A stretch of DNA of 62,848 nt, from NCBI GenBank assembly GCA_945893365.1, contig CAMDED010000025.1, forward strand, positions 1 to 62,848. The letters are read 5' to 3'. Made by a program: the position numbers and the translations under genes. Under the pieces are notes generated by a model. That model was not told where the DNA came from, did no database searches, and saw only the letters and a list, made by a program, of their open reading frames with translations. Shown here piece after piece: positions 46,248 through 55,832 of the stretch (the stretch's first letter is position 1; the number at the start of each line of letters is the position of its first letter). This DNA is from Candidatus Sulfopaludibacter sp. SbA3 (GTDB taxonomy: Bacteria > Acidobacteriota > Terriglobia > Bryobacterales > Bryobacteraceae).

Positions 46248-46831
46248 TCAATCCGCTCCGCTCAATCCTAACCACTTTCCGCCGTTAAAGTAGTGGGTCA
46301 CCGACGCTTTCCCAATGTATGCGTCGTCGATTCCCCGATGGTCGATCGGCGGCGGTACGGGTCCCCCGTATGCGCGATAGCGCCGCATGATGAAGTCCTT
46401 TCCAACGGGACTAATACCTCTGGAGAACCCGATCTCTTCACCAACCATCCCTTGAAGGAAGACGCGGTCCTCCGCCCGCGCGATAACGGCGGCGTTCTTC
46501 TCCGAGCCGTTCCAGAAAACGAGGATCGAGGAGAAGCCTTTGACCGAGCACAAGACGGCCCAATCCCGTTTGGTCCGGTTTGGCGAACTCGCCCCCGGAT
46601 GACGTTATTCGCCTTCGCCGTGAATGCCTCCTGGGGAATCGTGGAACTCCGGCGTTGCAGTTCCCGAACGACACCGGTGGGAAGTCTCCTGAAAGCCGCG
46701 GGTGAGAGCCGCGCGATTCGCCGCTCGGCCTCATCGAACTTGAGCTGCATGTCCCCGGGAAATTGGGCGAAGCACAGCGAACGGGCCATTGCCGCCAGCC
46801 CCGCAACCATTGGTAAGGAACGAGCGCACAT
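46248..46831 (-). pseudogene. Frameshifted exported protein of unknown function
   Basis: From ATG 46831 the frame reads a signal-peptide-like start, FPGDMQLKFDEAERR and AFTAKANNVIRG. It then loses sense at the five-G run near 46591-46596. Deleting one G gives EFAKPDQT; deleting a second G near 46567-46569 gives DWAVLCSVKG and SSILVFWNGSEKN to the stop at 46248. So two single-base insertions in G runs, about 25 bp apart, break a gene of some 190 codons. Either the gene is recently dead or the sequence has two errors. It follows the LTxxQ gene by 10 nt, in the same operon. Confidence 0.7.
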
Positions 46832-46841
46832 ACCCACCGAA

Positions 46842-47549
46842 TTACCGCGCCGGGCGTGCCTGCGCGGGCGCCGTCACGAACGGTGCGGCATCGAACCATC
46901 GCTGACCCGTCTCGCCCATCTGTGGCAGAGCGGTCCCACGGATACGGTTCGCCGGAATCCGGTTTCCGCTGAACGGATTCGCGGAAAAATCGCCGTTTCG
47001 GATCGCCAGAGTGGGGACCGGCGAGTAGCATCCGCCATAACCACCAATGATCCCACCGATCACGGAACCGAAGCTCGACGAGTCGCTCGTGAAAGCGTAC
47101 GGAGCCGAACTGGAACTGCCGATCAGATTGCCGTACTGGGCTTCCAGGATTACCGGCGCCAGTTTGATAGCGTCTTCGAGCGCTTTCAACCTGGTCTTTT
47201 GGTCTGGGTTGAGCGCGTCCAGGTGGCGTGTCCGGTTTTGGTTTGCCCGGACCTTCAACTCCCGGCAAATGGACTCGATTTCGGCGTAACGGATTCCAAG
47301 AGCGTTGGGGTCCAACGTTTCCTTTGCGGTCTCTTCAGCGATTTCACCCTGAGCTTGGAAGATACGCGCCTGCTTCTCTTGCGCGAAGCGATTGTACTCT
47401 TCATTGGCCGTCAGAATCGTTTGCACTTGAGAGTCGGTCAACTGCAGAAACTGCTTAACCTGCTCCAGCGGTTGATAGAACCGCGGAATCGGTTGAGCCC
47501 ATGCGGAAATGGCGAACGGGAGGAAAGCGGCGAAAAATGACAGCTTCAT
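46842..47549 (-). CDS. LTxxQ/Spy-like periplasmic protein
   Basis: 235 residues: signal peptide (1-18, AISAWAQ), then a helical segment with LQLTDSQVQTIL near 35-46 and long charged helices to about 130, as in the Spy/CpxP and metal-resistance LTxxQ proteins that act as periplasmic chaperones or sensors. After a glycine-rich stretch near 165 the C-terminus reads LAIRNGDFSANPFSGNRIP, a phrase otherwise typical of the Oar-like receptors. GGAG lies 4 nt before the ATG at 47549. Divergent from the Oar-like receptor at 47810. Confidence 0.7.
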   Translation of the reverse strand: MKLSFFAAFLPFAISAWAQPIPRFYQPLEQVKQFLQLTDSQVQTILTANEEYNRFAQEKQARIFQAQGEIAEETAKETLDPNALGIRYAEIESICRELKVRANQNRTRHLDALNPDQKTRLKALEDAIKLAPVILEAQYGNLIGSSSSAPYAFTSDSSSFGSVIGGIIGGYGGCYSPVPTLAIRNGDFSANPFSGNRIPANRIRGTALPQMGETGQRWFDAAPFVTAPAQARPAR

Positions 47550-47750
47550 ATCTCCATTATCGAGCATTCCCTGGTGAACGGTATGACCCGCGCGGCCACC
47601 AGAACACCCCGTCGCCATCCGCCTGCCCCGAAGGCGCAGGTACTCCGGATGCGCCATAGGCTGCGGTCGGCGTTGCAGACGGGAATCGGGGCATTCATTG
47701 GTTTTGGCGTCCAGGATAGAACCCTCAACGACAAGAACCTCAACGACAGT

Positions 47751-47778
47751 TTGCGGCGAAGCCGCGCTGTGATACGAT
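47751..47778 (+). promoter_or_regulatory. Candidate promoter of the second Oar-like receptor
   Basis: TTGCGG at 47751-47756 and TACGAT at 47773-47778 with 16 nt between, 31 nt before the receptor ATG. A GGAGG ribosome site follows at 47798-47803. Confidence 0.35.
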
Positions 47779-47809
47779 TGCGGACAGTTTTTCGTAGCGG
47801 AGGTATCCC

Positions 47810-50800
47810 ATGACGTTCTTGCGCGGATTTCTCGCGGCGCTCCTGCTCGCCGCGGGCCTCAACGGACAGCTCAACCGCGGTACTCTAACCGGCGTATTGG
47901 CCGACCCCTCGGATGCCGTCATCGCTCAGGCGAAAATTACGGCTCTGCATCTTGAAACCAACATCCCCTACTCCACCACATCGACCGACAGCGGCAACTA
48001 CACGCTGCCGTCTCTGCCGATCGGCCGGTATCGCGTCGACGTGGAAGCGGCTGGATTCAAGCGCGCCGTGCGCGACGACGTGAGTCTTACGGCCGGCGCG
48101 ACGGTGCGGCTCGACGTGACGCTCGAGCTCGGCTCGGTGGCCGAAACGATCGAGGTCTCGGCGAAAGCTTCGTCGATCGAGACCGAGACGACCCGCGTCG
48201 CCACGAGCATCACGAACCGGCTGGTCGAGAACCTCCCGCTTGTCGTCGGCGGGCAGATCCGCAATGTGTTCAGTCTGGCGATCATCGCCCCCGAGACCAA
48301 AACCGCGAATAGCTTTCGCATTGGCGGCGGCCAGGGCGCCGGATGGGACATGCTGATGGATGGCGTATCCACGGCGTCCGCGTCGACGAATTATCAGAAC
48401 GAGCGCGCGCCCATCAGCTCGGTGCCTGTCGACGCGATCAGCGAGTTCACCGTTGAAACCTCGGGCATGAAGGCCGAGTACGGGCGCGCCATGGGATTCA
48501 TCAGCTTCGAGACGAAGTCCGGCACGAACCAGATTCACGGCAACCTGTTTGAATTCCTGCGCAACGACGCTTTCGATGCGCGCGGCTTCTTCGCGGCCCG
48601 CAGGCCGGTTGCGAAGCAGCACGATTTCGGCGGCACCGTGGGCGGACCGCTCTCCATTCCGAAGATTTACAGCGGCCGCAGCCGGACGTTTTTCTTCGCG
48701 AGCTATGAGGGGTTCCGTTATCGCGAAGGCAATCGTCCGTCGTTCAACACGATTCCACTTCCGGAAATGTACGAAGGCGATTTCGGCAAATGGGTGACCG
48801 GCGCGGGCGTTCAGATACCGATCTACGATCCGGCTTCCACCCGCCCCGGCCCGAATGGCACGTTCGTGCGGGATGCGTTCCCCGGCAACCGTCTGCCGAT
48901 CAATCGCTTTAGCGAAGTGGCAAAGCGCTATCTGGGAGTCCGGCCGGCGGAGATGGTTCCCAACCTGCCCGGCGTGCGGAACAACTACTTTCGCGATGAG
49001 GGCTCGTTTACCTTCCCGTGGAATAAGGGCAGCGGACGCCTCGATCACCACCTGGGCTCGAAAGGCCGCGTTTCCTTTCTGTATCTGCGGGGGAACAAAG
49101 AGGACTTGACCACCAATCCTCCCGGCCTGCCGAATCCGTTCAACGGCAACAGCGTCTGGTCCCGCAAGAACTCGTCGGGACGCTTTTCCTGGGACCGCAC
49201 CATCAGCTCGCGCATTCTGAACAGCCTGCGCGTGTCCTATCAGGAAGAGGCCGGCGATCTGGTGACGATCAACTCGGCCGACCCCGAGGCCAAGTGGGGG
49301 GAGCGGCTGTTGATCAAGAACGCTCCCGGACCGGACCGCGGAATGCCGCGTCTCCAGTTCACGGAATACACCGCGTGGAGCGGCGCGGCGTGGGGTTTCG
49401 ACCGGGGCCGCGACTTCAACCTCGCAAACGACGTCTCGATCATCAAGGGCAAGCACAGCTTCAAGATTGGCGGCTTCTTCAGCAAGGATCACTGGCATGG
49501 CGGAGGGCAGCACCGCCCGAACGGTTCGTTCGACTTCTCGTTCCTCGCGACCTCGATTCCGGCCGATCAATCGAGGAATACGGGCAATGCGTTTGCGTCG
49601 TTTCTGCTCGGATACCCCGGCACGGCGGGCCTTGAGACGCCGCGCAATGTTGTACAGATCTGGAAGTATCTGGGCGGCTTCTTTCAGGATGACTGGAAGT
49701 TGAGCTCGAAGCTGACGTTGAACCTCGGACTCCGCTACGAGTATACGTTCCCGGTAGTGGGCGGCGCGGAGATCGACGGGAAACTCGACGGCTTCTCGAA
49801 CTTCGACCCGAATGTGCCGAATCCGGGCGCGGGCGGCATCCCGGGCGCATTTATCTTCTCGGGCTCCGGAGCGGGGCGCACCGGATCGCAGACGATGTAC
49901 GACGGCTGGCACAAGGCGGTTTCGCCGCGCGTGGGCATCGCGTACGCGCCTAAACCGGGTACCGTGATTCGCATCTACGGCGGCCGTTCGTTTGAAGCGA
50001 TCAAGACGATCGCCGGCAGCACCCACTTCGAAGGGTTGATTCTGAATCGGGACTGGACGTCGTCGGACTCCCAGGTGAACGACTTCCCCACGCTTCTGGA
50101 TAGGGGCTTGCCGCCCTGGCAGAAGCCGCCGTTCATCGACCCCACAGTGGGCAACGGGCTCGCAAGCGTCGCGTTCTGGCAGCGGAGCGACTCCGGCCGG
50201 CCGCCTGAGTTCTTCACCTGGAATCTGGATATTCAGAGGCAATTGCCGGGAAACGGCGTCTTCACCGCCGGCTACACCGGCACGCGCGGAACGCACCTGA
50301 CGTCGGGTATGGTGAACATCAACCAGATCAGTCCACAGTACCTCACCGATCTGGGGCCCACGCTGCTCCGCGGCAACATCAATTCCGCCGCCGCGCGCGC
50401 GGCGAATATCAGGATTCCCTACGCCGGATTCAACGGCACGGTGCAACAGGCGTTGCAGGCGTTTCCTCAATACCGCAGCGTCAATACCTTCACGGCGGGC
50501 GGCGAAAGGGCCGGCACGTCGAGCTATCACGCGTTGATTCTGAAATTCGATAAACGCTACTCCTCGGGATTGACGCTGCTCGGGTCGTATGTATTCTCGA
50601 AGATGTTCGCCACGTCGGATCAGGCGACCGAAGCTCAGCGCGTACCTCTCGACTACTACAATTTGAAACTGGAAAAGGGTCTGAGCGTCGACGATCAGAC
50701 GCATCTTTCGCGGCTTGCATTCAGCTACGAGTTGCCCGCTGGCAAGGGTAAAGCGCTTGCACTGACTGGCATCGCCGCGCGGCTGCTGGGGGATTGGGGC

Positions 50801-51271
50801 TTCTCGGGATTCCTCGAGTACGCGTCGGGAACGCCATTGGGCGTGGGACCCGGCGTGTCGCCGCCGATCTATCCCGGCGGCAGCGGAAATCGAGTGTTCA
50901 TCACTTCCTACGACAACTGGCGCGCTCCGGTTTCAGGTGAGAAGTTCGACCCCTTCAAAGACGTGTGGTGGAACCGCGCCGCGTTCCAGCAAGTGCCCGC
51001 CGCATTCCTCGACACGCGCCTTGGCAACGCCACACGCAACAATCCGAAGACGCGGAGCCCCGGCGTTTTTAATGAGAACCTGAGCTTGGCGAAGAACGTA
51101 TCGGTTACCGAACGCGCGAAGCTGTCGTTGCGCTTCGAGGTGTTCAACATCTTCAACCGTACGCGGTTTGGCGGACCGGATAGCACCGCGACTTCGCCTA
51201 CGTTCGGCCTGGTTCGCAGTCAGGCGAACGCTCCGCGCCAGATGCAGATTGCGCTCAAGGTAGTATTTTGA
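47810..51271 (+). CDS. Oar-like TonB-dependent outer membrane receptor
   Basis: 1153 residues: signal peptide (1-20), a carboxypeptidase-regulatory-like domain (about 22-105, LNRGTLTGVLADPSDAV), a plug domain (about 110-240, with LPLVVGGQIRN) and a beta-barrel to the aromatic end LKVVF. The same build as the receptor at 8250 but clearly diverged. GGAGG lies before the ATG. A TPR gene follows after a short spacer. Probably imports or binds a large ligand with TonB energy; the ligand is unknown. Confidence 0.93.
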   Translation: MTFLRGFLAALLLAAGLNGQLNRGTLTGVLADPSDAVIAQAKITALHLETNIPYSTTSTDSGNYTLPSLPIGRYRVDVEAAGFKRAVRDDVSLTAGATVRLDVTLELGSVAETIEVSAKASSIETETTRVATSITNRLVENLPLVVGGQIRNVFSLAIIAPETKTANSFRIGGGQGAGWDMLMDGVSTASASTNYQNERAPISSVPVDAISEFTVETSGMKAEYGRAMGFISFETKSGTNQIHGNLFEFLRNDAFDARGFFAARRPVAKQHDFGGTVGGPLSIPKIYSGRSRTFFFASYEGFRYREGNRPSFNTIPLPEMYEGDFGKWVTGAGVQIPIYDPASTRPGPNGTFVRDAFPGNRLPINRFSEVAKRYLGVRPAEMVPNLPGVRNNYFRDEGSFTFPWNKGSGRLDHHLGSKGRVSFLYLRGNKEDLTTNPPGLPNPFNGNSVWSRKNSSGRFSWDRTISSRILNSLRVSYQEEAGDLVTINSADPEAKWGERLLIKNAPGPDRGMPRLQFTEYTAWSGAAWGFDRGRDFNLANDVSIIKGKHSFKIGGFFSKDHWHGGGQHRPNGSFDFSFLATSIPADQSRNTGNAFASFLLGYPGTAGLETPRNVVQIWKYLGGFFQDDWKLSSKLTLNLGLRYEYTFPVVGGAEIDGKLDGFSNFDPNVPNPGAGGIPGAFIFSGSGAGRTGSQTMYDGWHKAVSPRVGIAYAPKPGTVIRIYGGRSFEAIKTIAGSTHFEGLILNRDWTSSDSQVNDFPTLLDRGLPPWQKPPFIDPTVGNGLASVAFWQRSDSGRPPEFFTWNLDIQRQLPGNGVFTAGYTGTRGTHLTSGMVNINQISPQYLTDLGPTLLRGNINSAAARAANIRIPYAGFNGTVQQALQAFPQYRSVNTFTAGGERAGTSSYHALILKFDKRYSSGLTLLGSYVFSKMFATSDQATEAQRVPLDYYNLKLEKGLSVDDQTHLSRLAFSYELPAGKGKALALTGIAARLLGDWGFSGFLEYASGTPLGVGPGVSPPIYPGGSGNRVFITSYDNWRAPVSGEKFDPFKDVWWNRAAFQQVPAAFLDTRLGNATRNNPKTRSPGVFNENLSLAKNVSVTERAKLSLRFEVFNIFNRTRFGGPDSTATSPTFGLVRSQANAPRQMQIALKVVF

Positions 51272-51290
51272 TGAAGGTACTGTTCTGATT

Positions 51291-52133
51291 TTGGCGCTTC
51301 TGCTCTGGTTCGCCGCCGATCCGGCAGCGCTCTACCGGCGCGGACTTGAAGAGTATTCACGAGACCGGTTCGTGGAGGCGGAGCGCTATCTGCGCGAGGA
51401 GGTCGAAAGCAATCCGCGGAATTTCCAGGCGCGGTTTCTCCTGGCCGCGACTCTAGTCCGGCTCGACCGTCACCCCGCGGCGTTGACACAACTTCGCGCC
51501 GCGCACGCCTTGAACCCGAGGCATCGCGATGCGGCGAAGCTACTGGGGATCGAAGCCATCCGGGGCGGCGCGGCCGCTGAAGCCGTGAAGGCTCTCGATC
51601 CGCTGGTGGATAGCCTGCCGTTCGACGAAGAGACACATCTCCTGCTGATCGAGGCGCAGCAGGATTCGGCGATGCCTGAAGCGGCGCTAGCGACGGCGAG
51701 GAAGGGTGTAACCCGCTTTCCCGCGTCCGCGCCGCTCCACTGCTGGATGGGTCTGGAATTGAAGGATTCCGGGCAGTTCGTTCCGGCCCGAACGCACCTT
51801 GAGAACGCGGTCCGGATCGACCCCGGCTATGCTGTCACCTACGCGGTGTTTGGCGATCTGGCGATGAAAGAGGAGAAGTACGAGGAGGCGGGCAGGCATT
51901 TCAGGACGGCGGTGGAGAAGCGGCCGGAGGACGCGGAAGCGCACATCGGGCTAAGCCGGGCGCTCGAGAAGATGGGCCGTGCTTCGGAGGCGATTCAGGC
52001 GCTCGAAACGGCCGCTGGCGCTGGTCCGAGGATTCATCTCGAGTTGTCGCAACTGTACGCGCGCAGCGGCGACAAGGAACGCGCACGGAAAGAAGCGGAG
52101 TTGTATAGACAGCTAACGAAACCCGCGAAATGA
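51291..52133 (+). CDS. TPR-repeat protein, probably exported
   Basis: 280 residues. A short hydrophobic start (ALLLWFAADPAAL) is followed by about six TPR units (for example YRRGLEEYSRDRFVEAERYL; AHIGLSRALEKMGRASEAIQ). The TTG at 51291 is the only start near the receptor stop that covers the first repeat; no ribosome site is visible, so it may be translated by coupling. It lies 19 nt after the Oar-like receptor gene, a pairing that suggests work on the same ligand. It ends 7 nt before the convergent permease gene. Confidence 0.8.
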   Translation: MALLLWFAADPAALYRRGLEEYSRDRFVEAERYLREEVESNPRNFQARFLLAATLVRLDRHPAALTQLRAAHALNPRHRDAAKLLGIEAIRGGAAAEAVKALDPLVDSLPFDEETHLLLIEAQQDSAMPEAALATARKGVTRFPASAPLHCWMGLELKDSGQFVPARTHLENAVRIDPGYAVTYAVFGDLAMKEEKYEEAGRHFRTAVEKRPEDAEAHIGLSRALEKMGRASEAIQALETAAGAGPRIHLELSQLYARSGDKERARKEAELYRQLTKPAK

Positions 52134-52140
52134 GGGCCGA

Positions 52141-54771
52141 TCACTCTTGCCGCAATGCCACGATGGGCTCGACCCTCATTGCGCGCCGCGCCGGGAAATA
52201 GCAAGCTGCGGCGGCGACCGCGATCAGCAACAGCGAGACGGTAATGAACGTCAATGGATCGGTGGCGGTAACGCCGAACAGAAGACTTGAGCCAGCCCGG
52301 CCCAGCCACAAGGCCCCCGCGAGCCCGAGCGCGAGGCCGGTTAGGCTCAACTTCAGCCCCTCGCCGATTATCATGCGGAAGATCTCGCCGCCCTGCGCGC
52401 CCACCGCCATGCGGATGCCGATCTCGTGCGTGCGCGTAGCGACAGAATACTGGATGAGCCCGAAGATCCCGATGGCGGCAATCAGCAGCGCAATTACGGA
52501 GAACCCGATGAGGAGTGAGGTCTGGAAGCGGCGCTCGGTGAGGAACGCTCCGAGCTGGCTTTCGAGTGTACTCACTCCATACACCAGTGCATGCTTCTCC
52601 ACGCGGCGCACGGCAGCCTGAACCGCCCCTGCCATCTTCAGCGGGTCGTCCGTGGACGTTCGTATGACAAGAATCGCGCGCCGGGGAGGATTCTGCGCCA
52701 GCGGCTCGAACATCTGCGGCGCCGGCGCGTTTTCGAGCCCCTGACGCCGCATGTCGCCCACCACTCCGGCGACTGTAAACCATACACTGGAATCGCCGGG
52801 CATGAATCGCTTGCCCACCGGATCGCGCCCGGGCCACAGGCGGCGAGCCATCGCGTCATTGACGATCGCTACGCGCGGAGAATCGGGCCCGTCCGCGGCC
52901 GAAAAGAAGCGCCCCCGGAGTAAGGGAGTACCGAGCGCCCTGAAAAATCCATCGCTGACTTCGTCGCTTCGGAAGCGCAGGCGGTCGGAAACAGGCCGGG
53001 CGTCCCCTTCGGCGGTGACGACCCGTTCCGGGTTGCCGCCGATGAAAAGCTCGCTGGTGACGCCGGAACTCTCCACGCCGGAAAGCGATCCAATCCGTTC
53101 AAGCACGCGGTTGTAGAAGTCGGCCCGCTGCGCGGTTGCCATGAAGACCGGAGAGGCGAGTGCGACCGAAAGAACCCGCTCAGGCCTGAATCCCGGATCG
53201 ACGTTCTCGACCGACCACAGGCTTCGGATCAGAAGACCGGCGCCAACCAGCAGAACGATAGTCAGCGCGAATTCGGTCGCTACGAGAGCGCGTCGGATTC
53301 CACGCGCGGCGACTCCGCCAGCGATGCTTCTTCCTCCCTCCTGGCCAGAGGGCCGCAAGCTCCGGCGCGCCATGGTTACCGCGGGAGCCAGTCCAACCAG
53401 TATTCCGGTGAGGAGACAAAGGGCGAAGGCCCAGCCGAGCGCTCGCGGGTCGATCGCGGCCTCGTTCAGACGATCCAGGTCACCGGGCTTGAAAACCAGA
53501 ATGAGACGGATGCCCGCGAGCGCAACCGACAACCCCAGCAGTCCCGAGAGGACGGCCAGAGTCAGACTTTCGGCGAGCAACTGACCGACGATCCGCGTAC
53601 GGCTGGCTCCGAGCGCCGCTCGAATGGCGATCTCCCTTTCGCGGCCGGCCCCGCGGGCGAGCGAGAGGCTCGCGACGTTGGTAGCGGCGATGAGGAGAAC
53701 GCAAAAAACCACGCCTGTGAGCATCCACAATGCCAACCGCGCCCTGGGTCCGGTAAGTTGAAGGCTCAACGGGACCACGGCAATACCGCGGTTCCCGTCT
53801 GACGCCGGCGACTGCTGGTCGAGACGGCGGGCGATCGCGCTCATCTCGGCCTGGGCTTGCTCAAGAGTTACGTTCGGCCGAAGTCTTCCAACGACGGACC
53901 AGAAACCTAAGCCGCGCGCGCGGCGAAGCGCCTCCCAATCCGGATACATTGTGTGCGGCTCCCATACATCCGATCCCCCGAACTGGTAACCCGCGGGGAG
54001 GATGCCAATGATCCGGGAAGGGCGTCCGTCAAGCTCGATGGACGAGCCTATCGCATCAAAGGAGCCTCCGAAACGGGCTTGCCAGAAGCGATGACTGATC
54101 ACGGCCAAACGCTGCCGCTGCTCAGCCTCTTCGGCCGAGAAGCTGCGTCCGTGCGAGGGTTGAACGCCCAGTAATGAAAAGAGGTTGGGTGAGATCCTGG
54201 CGGCGCTGATCTGTTCCGCCCTATCCGCACTCGTTAGCGTCACGGAAACACCATCGAAGAAAGCCATATCCGCGAAGCTCTGGCTCTGGCTCCGCCACTG
54301 TTCGACATTCCAAAATGCCGTTCTGCCTTCACGAAGGTTCTGACTCGGACTCTCGCTCCACAACATCGCCAACCGCTCCGGCGATCGATAAGGAAGCGGC
54401 CGGAGCAGAACGGCATTCAGCACACTGAACATTGCGGTGTTGGCGCCGATTGCCAACGCCAGCGTAGCTACGGAGGTCGCCGTAAAGCCGGGGCTCTTGC
54501 GGAGAGTCCGCAGCGCGTAGCGTAGGTCCCGCGCCATCGTTTCGACCAGAGCGAACGCCCTTCGCTCACGGTAAATTTCCTTCATCGGCTCGATGGCTCC
54601 GAAGCTGCGCAGTGCGGCATATCGGGCCTCCGCTGGATTCATGCCGGCTTTGAGATTGTCCTCAACCTGCATCTCCACGTGAAAGCGAACTTCATCATCC
54701 AGCTCGCGCTCGAGGCGTCTGTGTTCGAACAGGCCGCGCAGGCGCGCGGCAACCACGCCGGCCCAGCTCAT
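52141..54771 (-). CDS. Acidobacterial-type orphan permease (MacB/FtsX fold)
   Basis: 876 residues. An N-terminal region (1-70) typical of this family (LERELDDEVRFHVEM) precedes a duplicated FtsX/MacB arrangement: membrane helix near 98-120, periplasmic MacB_PCD-like domain, three helices near 345-455, a second helix and periplasmic domain near 495-720, and three C-terminal helices with RTHEIGIRMAVGAQ. No ATPase is encoded nearby, hence orphan permease. It overlaps a PadR-type regulator gene by 4 nt, the standard pair in acidobacteria. Transport or mechanotransmission is inferred from fold only. Confidence 0.92.
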   Translation of the reverse strand: MSWAGVVAARLRGLFEHRRLERELDDEVRFHVEMQVEDNLKAGMNPAEARYAALRSFGAIEPMKEIYRERRAFALVETMARDLRYALRTLRKSPGFTATSVATLALAIGANTAMFSVLNAVLLRPLPYRSPERLAMLWSESPSQNLREGRTAFWNVEQWRSQSQSFADMAFFDGVSVTLTSADRAEQISAARISPNLFSLLGVQPSHGRSFSAEEAEQRQRLAVISHRFWQARFGGSFDAIGSSIELDGRPSRIIGILPAGYQFGGSDVWEPHTMYPDWEALRRARGLGFWSVVGRLRPNVTLEQAQAEMSAIARRLDQQSPASDGNRGIAVVPLSLQLTGPRARLALWMLTGVVFCVLLIAATNVASLSLARGAGREREIAIRAALGASRTRIVGQLLAESLTLAVLSGLLGLSVALAGIRLILVFKPGDLDRLNEAAIDPRALGWAFALCLLTGILVGLAPAVTMARRSLRPSGQEGGRSIAGGVAARGIRRALVATEFALTIVLLVGAGLLIRSLWSVENVDPGFRPERVLSVALASPVFMATAQRADFYNRVLERIGSLSGVESSGVTSELFIGGNPERVVTAEGDARPVSDRLRFRSDEVSDGFFRALGTPLLRGRFFSAADGPDSPRVAIVNDAMARRLWPGRDPVGKRFMPGDSSVWFTVAGVVGDMRRQGLENAPAPQMFEPLAQNPPRRAILVIRTSTDDPLKMAGAVQAAVRRVEKHALVYGVSTLESQLGAFLTERRFQTSLLIGFSVIALLIAAIGIFGLIQYSVATRTHEIGIRMAVGAQGGEIFRMIIGEGLKLSLTGLALGLAGALWLGRAGSSLLFGVTATDPLTFITVSLLLIAVAAAACYFPARRAMRVEPIVALRQE

Positions 54772-55139
54772 CCCGGATCCTCCGCCAGGCTCCCAAGGTC
54801 AACGCCAAGGAAACGTTCAATCGTCGATGACATGCGCCTCCAGTCCTCGGTTTCCCTGGCAAGCCGTCTCCGCCCCGCCGCGGTAATGGAGTAAAACTTC
54901 GCCTTGCGGTTCTTCTCGGACGCTCCCCACTTCGAAGCAATCAATCCTTCCTGCTCCATTCGCAACAGAGCCGGATAGAGAGTGCCCTGGTTGAGGCGCA
55001 GCACGTCTTTGCTGATTTGCTCGATCCGGCGAGCAATACCGTAACCGTGGAGCGGTCCAAGCGCCTCGAGCGTACGTAGAACGAGAAGAATCAGAGTGCC
55101 TTGGAGAACATCCGTCTTATCCGTGCGCCCGCTTCTCAT
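54768..55139 (-). CDS. PadR-family transcriptional regulator
   Basis: 123 residues: winged helix (DVLQGTLILLVLRTLEALG; LRLNQGTLYPALLRMEQEG) and a C-terminal dimer helix ending LARETEDWRRMSSTIERFL. The ATG at 55139 is preferred over an upstream in-frame start because the protein then begins as others of the family do. It is first in the operon with the orphan permease and overlaps it by 4 nt, so it likely represses its own operon. A candidate operator lies just upstream. Confidence 0.92.
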   Translation of the reverse strand: MRSGRTDKTDVLQGTLILLVLRTLEALGPLHGYGIARRIEQISKDVLRLNQGTLYPALLRMEQEGLIASKWGASEKNRKAKFYSITAAGRRRLARETEDWRRMSSTIERFLGVDLGSLAEDPG

Positions 55140-55146
55140 TAGGTAA

Positions 55147-55180
55147 CCTACAGGGACAGGATAACCGATGTACCTGTAGG
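55147..55180. promoter_or_regulatory. Candidate PadR operator
   Basis: An 8-bp perfect inverted repeat, CCTACAGG at 55147-55154 and CCTGTAGG at 55173-55180, with 18 bp between. It is 8-41 bp upstream of the regulator start, the expected place for autoregulation. An ATGT word lies inside the spacer. Confidence 0.45.
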
Positions 55181-55310
55181 CCGTCAACAGGAAAAGACGC
55201 CCGCAGCCGGCACCCAGGCCGCCGCGAGCACGCGATTACAAACGACTCCCTTGGGGGAATCGCCGCAAGCCGGTTCGCCGGCGACGATCGCGGCCGGAAG
55301 CTCAAAGAAT

Positions 55311-55832
55311 TCAGGGCGTACGGAAGCTCATTGGAGGGCCCGAGTAGTGCACATGCACCAGCCGCCATTGGTCTCCGACCTTGCGATAGACCTGCGTCTC
55401 CCTGCCGTCCGTTTGAATCGGCGAGCCGTTGGAACGCTGTTTCGCATCGAAGCGCCAATAGAACTCGGCCCATGCCGCGCTCCCGTTGACATGTACGGAA
55501 AGGTCGCGCACCGTAAGCTTTCGTTCCGAAAACGACGATCCGAAAAATGTGTAGAAACCCTTCACTTCCTCCCAACCGTGTTGATGTCCGGCGGGGTGGA
55601 TAAAGGAAACCTCCGGAGATGTCAGCCAGACCTGAGAGGCGAGACTTGTGTCGGCGGCGTCGAGGGCGGCGGTATACTTTCCGATCTGGAGCCGGATGGC
55701 CTCCGTGGAGGCTTGAACATCGCCGGCGCGCTCCCCGGGAGCGGTGCACGAGACAACAAACACTGTCGAACACAGCGTGAGTGTTGCCCCTCGCGTCAGC
55801 CTCAACGCTTTTCTATAGTTCGGATTTTTCAC
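55311..55832 (-). CDS. SnoaL/DUF4440-like lipoprotein
   Basis: 173 residues. The GTG at 55832 gives a lipoprotein signal (STVFVVSC, acylated Cys near 22). Then comes an NTF2-like fold: EAIRLQIGKYTAALDAAD, PEVSFIHPAGHQHGWEEV and WRLVHVHYSG, as in SnoaL/DUF4440 proteins. An in-frame open stretch continues upstream but overlaps the PhnB-like gene, so the GTG start with a 20-nt overlap is chosen. It is last in the AraC-PhnB-lipoprotein operon. Enzyme or binding role unknown. Confidence 0.7.
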   Translation of the reverse strand: MKNPNYRKALRLTRGATLTLCSTVFVVSCTAPGERAGDVQASTEAIRLQIGKYTAALDAADTSLASQVWLTSPEVSFIHPAGHQHGWEEVKGFYTFFGSSFSERKLTVRDLSVHVNGSAAWAEFYWRFDAKQRSNGSPIQTDGRETQVYRKVGDQWRLVHVHYSGPPMSFRTP

